The notes below the pieces were generated by a model. It did not search any database and had not been told where the DNA came from. It saw nothing but the letters and a program-made list of their open reading frames with translations. The translations under genes were made by a program, and so were the position numbers. A stretch of DNA of 64,000 bases from Virgibacillus necropolis (GTDB lineage: Bacteria; Bacillota; Bacilli; Bacillales; Amphibacillaceae), in NCBI RefSeq assembly GCF_002224365.1, contig NZ_CP022437.1, forward strand, positions 1,364,001-1,428,000, given 5' to 3'. This document shows positions 62,699 through 64,000 of the stretch, in pieces. Within the stretch, counting starts at the first letter, position 1. Every line of letters begins with the position of its first letter.

Positions 62699-63895
62699 AT
62701 GACAATGGATTCAAAGCGATATTACCGCGTTTTATTAGTGTTAGGCATTATTTTTGTGGCATTTAACCTCCGTCCTGCGATTACCTCGGTTGGACCTGTG
62801 ATGGGTATTATTCGTGATGATATTGGTTTATCAAACTGGAGTGTGGGGCTTTTAACGAGTCTGCCGCTAATTGCGTTTGCCATAATGTCACCGCTCGCCC
62901 CTAGGCTAGGGAATAAATATAGCAATGAACGGGCTATGTTAATTGGGCTTGTTTTATTGTTGATTGGTTTAATGGTTCGTTCGATTTCTGCATTAGTTCT
63001 TCTATTTACTGGGACTGTGTTTATCGGACTTGGAATTGCCATATGTAATGTTCTTTTACCAGGGTTAATTAAAGAAAAGTTTCCTGCAAAAGTTGCTTTA
63101 ATGACAAGTTTATATTCAACGGCAATGGGGATTTTTGCCGCAACTGCTTCCGGACTAAGTATCCCGTTAGCACGAGGTGCAGACTTGGGCTGGCAGCTTA
63201 CTTTATTATTTTGGTCAATTCCGGCTGTGATTGGGATTGTTATATGGATTTTTCTAAGTAAGCGTGATAAATCGAGTCAGTCTGTTGAGATGAGTTATGT
63301 GCAGCCATCCAATAATCGTATGTGGCGCTCTCCGCTCGCGTGGTATGTAGCTTGCTTTATGGGGTTACAGTCTTTTATGTTTTACGTAACGGTTTCTTGG
63401 TTACCAGAGATATTACATGATTATGGTGTAAGCATGGCAACTGCAGGATGGATGCTGTCGTTTACACAATTTGTTGGATTGCCAGCCAGTTTTTTTGTCC
63501 CAGTCATTGCAAATAAATATAAATCACAGAGTTTGATGGTCGTCATTCTTACATTCTTCGCCATAGGTGGGTATACGGGTTTGCTCGTTGGTAATTCCTA
63601 CACCATAATGATTATTAGTATTATCAGCCTTGGAATCGCATTAAGTGGAAGTTTTAGTTTAGCACTAGCGTTTTTAGGAATGCGTGCACGGACAGCAAGG
63701 CAAGCTGCAGAGTTGTCTGGGATGGCGCAATCCTTAGGGTACACCCTCGCAGCGTTAGGACCAATGTTTATCGGATTTTTATTTGATATTACACATGCAT
63801 GGTCGGTTCCACTTATTACGTTGATTTGTGTGGCGATCTTAGTTCTATTCTTCGGTTACGGTGCAGGTCGAAATCAATATGTTCTGGATGAATAG
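62699..63895 (+). CDS. MFS transporter of the CynX/NimT group
   Basis: A 398-residue twelve-helix permease: FNLRPAITSVGPVMGIIRDDIGLSNWSVGLLTSLPLIAFA marks the CynX/NimT (YeaN) group near residues 20-60, and LGMRARTARQAAELSGMAQSLGYTLAALGPM is the C-terminal landmark. Relatives are linked with cyanate or 2-nitroimidazole transport, but the substrate is unknown here. ATG 62699 is used; AAAGGATG lies 13 nt upstream, somewhat far, and ATG 62705 is an alternative. Confidence 0.85.
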   Translation: MTMDSKRYYRVLLVLGIIFVAFNLRPAITSVGPVMGIIRDDIGLSNWSVGLLTSLPLIAFAIMSPLAPRLGNKYSNERAMLIGLVLLLIGLMVRSISALVLLFTGTVFIGLGIAICNVLLPGLIKEKFPAKVALMTSLYSTAMGIFAATASGLSIPLARGADLGWQLTLLFWSIPAVIGIVIWIFLSKRDKSSQSVEMSYVQPSNNRMWRSPLAWYVACFMGLQSFMFYVTVSWLPEILHDYGVSMATAGWMLSFTQFVGLPASFFVPVIANKYKSQSLMVVILTFFAIGGYTGLLVGNSYTIMIISIISLGIALSGSFSLALAFLGMRARTARQAAELSGMAQSLGYTLAALGPMFIGFLFDITHAWSVPLITLICVAILVLFFGYGAGRNQYVLDE

Positions 63896-63906
63896 AAAAC
63901 TCAAGC

Positions 63907-63980
63907 TGATCGAAAGGAACTTAAAGTTGATCCACATTCCAAGCTACTTGATCAGCATTTACAGGAAAGTTGATCGACAA
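63907..63980. repeat. 21-bp-period repeat (AAGTTGATC family), continuing to the window edge
   Basis: CTGATC 63907, TTGATC 63928, 63949 and 63971: a period of 21-22 bp. It is the inverted form of the repeat at 41870-41985. The end of the array may lie outside the window. Confidence 0.7.
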
Positions 63981-64000
63981 ACATGCTACAATTATTAAAG

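Overview
This window is low-GC Gram-positive chromosome, most likely a spore-forming, possibly halotolerant Bacillaceae (Oceanobacillus/Virgibacillus-like). That reading rests on strong AGGAGG-type ribosome binding sites, many TTG and GTG starts, lipoprotein binding proteins, FabI, a sigma-D promoter, a holin-like type I toxin and B. subtilis-like gene sets (mdx, mur/nag, csrA-hag). The genus call is inference. I saw no rRNA, tRNA, CRISPR array or intact transposase.

Layout. 1-785: end of topoisomerase III. 1032-10364: a CitST/DcuSR-type two-component system, a tripartite tricarboxylate transporter (tctC-tctB-tctA), an SLC13-type anion permease, prpD and prpB. This looks like regulated uptake and cleavage of a tricarboxylate, perhaps 2-methylcitrate. 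10.5-15 kb: DUF2252 protein, K+ channel, coiled-coil protein, C39-like protein, YmaF and a 51-residue protein. 15.0-15.5 kb: a palindromic intergenic repeat split by a 277-bp MITE-like insertion. 15.5-26.2 kb: amidohydrolase and a maltodextrin locus (GH13 amylase divergent from mdxEFG-like ABC genes, GH31 glucosidase, LacI regulator). 26.4-30 kb: flavodoxin, a decayed enolase-superfamily gene, EamA permease, AtoE.

30.1-41.7 kb is a peptidoglycan-recycling island: murK-murR, then murQ and ABC importer genes on the plus strand, convergent with namZ, nagZ and amiE. Together they can release, import, phosphorylate and cleave N-acetylmuramic acid without a PTS. 42-45.2 kb: small genes, a helicase fragment, a sigma-D promoter, a CsrA-like gene, and a flagellin gene interrupted by a 279-nt group I intron whose guide sequence matches the ligated exons exactly. 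45.6-56.4 kb: a cobalamin riboswitch with a terminator controlling a B12 uptake and salvage operon (btuF, btuC, btuD-cbiZ fusion, cbiB, cobD, cobU, cobQ, cobS, cobC, cobU-like, pduO, cblS-like). 56.5-64 kb: fabI, a type I toxin locus, a broken sigma-factor gene, a proline-type Na+ symporter with a 34-residue partner, an agmatinase-family protein, an Asp/Glu racemase, an MFS permease, and a 21-bp-period repeat at the edge.

Gene function calls come from recognising families by eye; no database search was run. Starts were moved from the longest open frame wherever a ribosome binding site decided otherwise.
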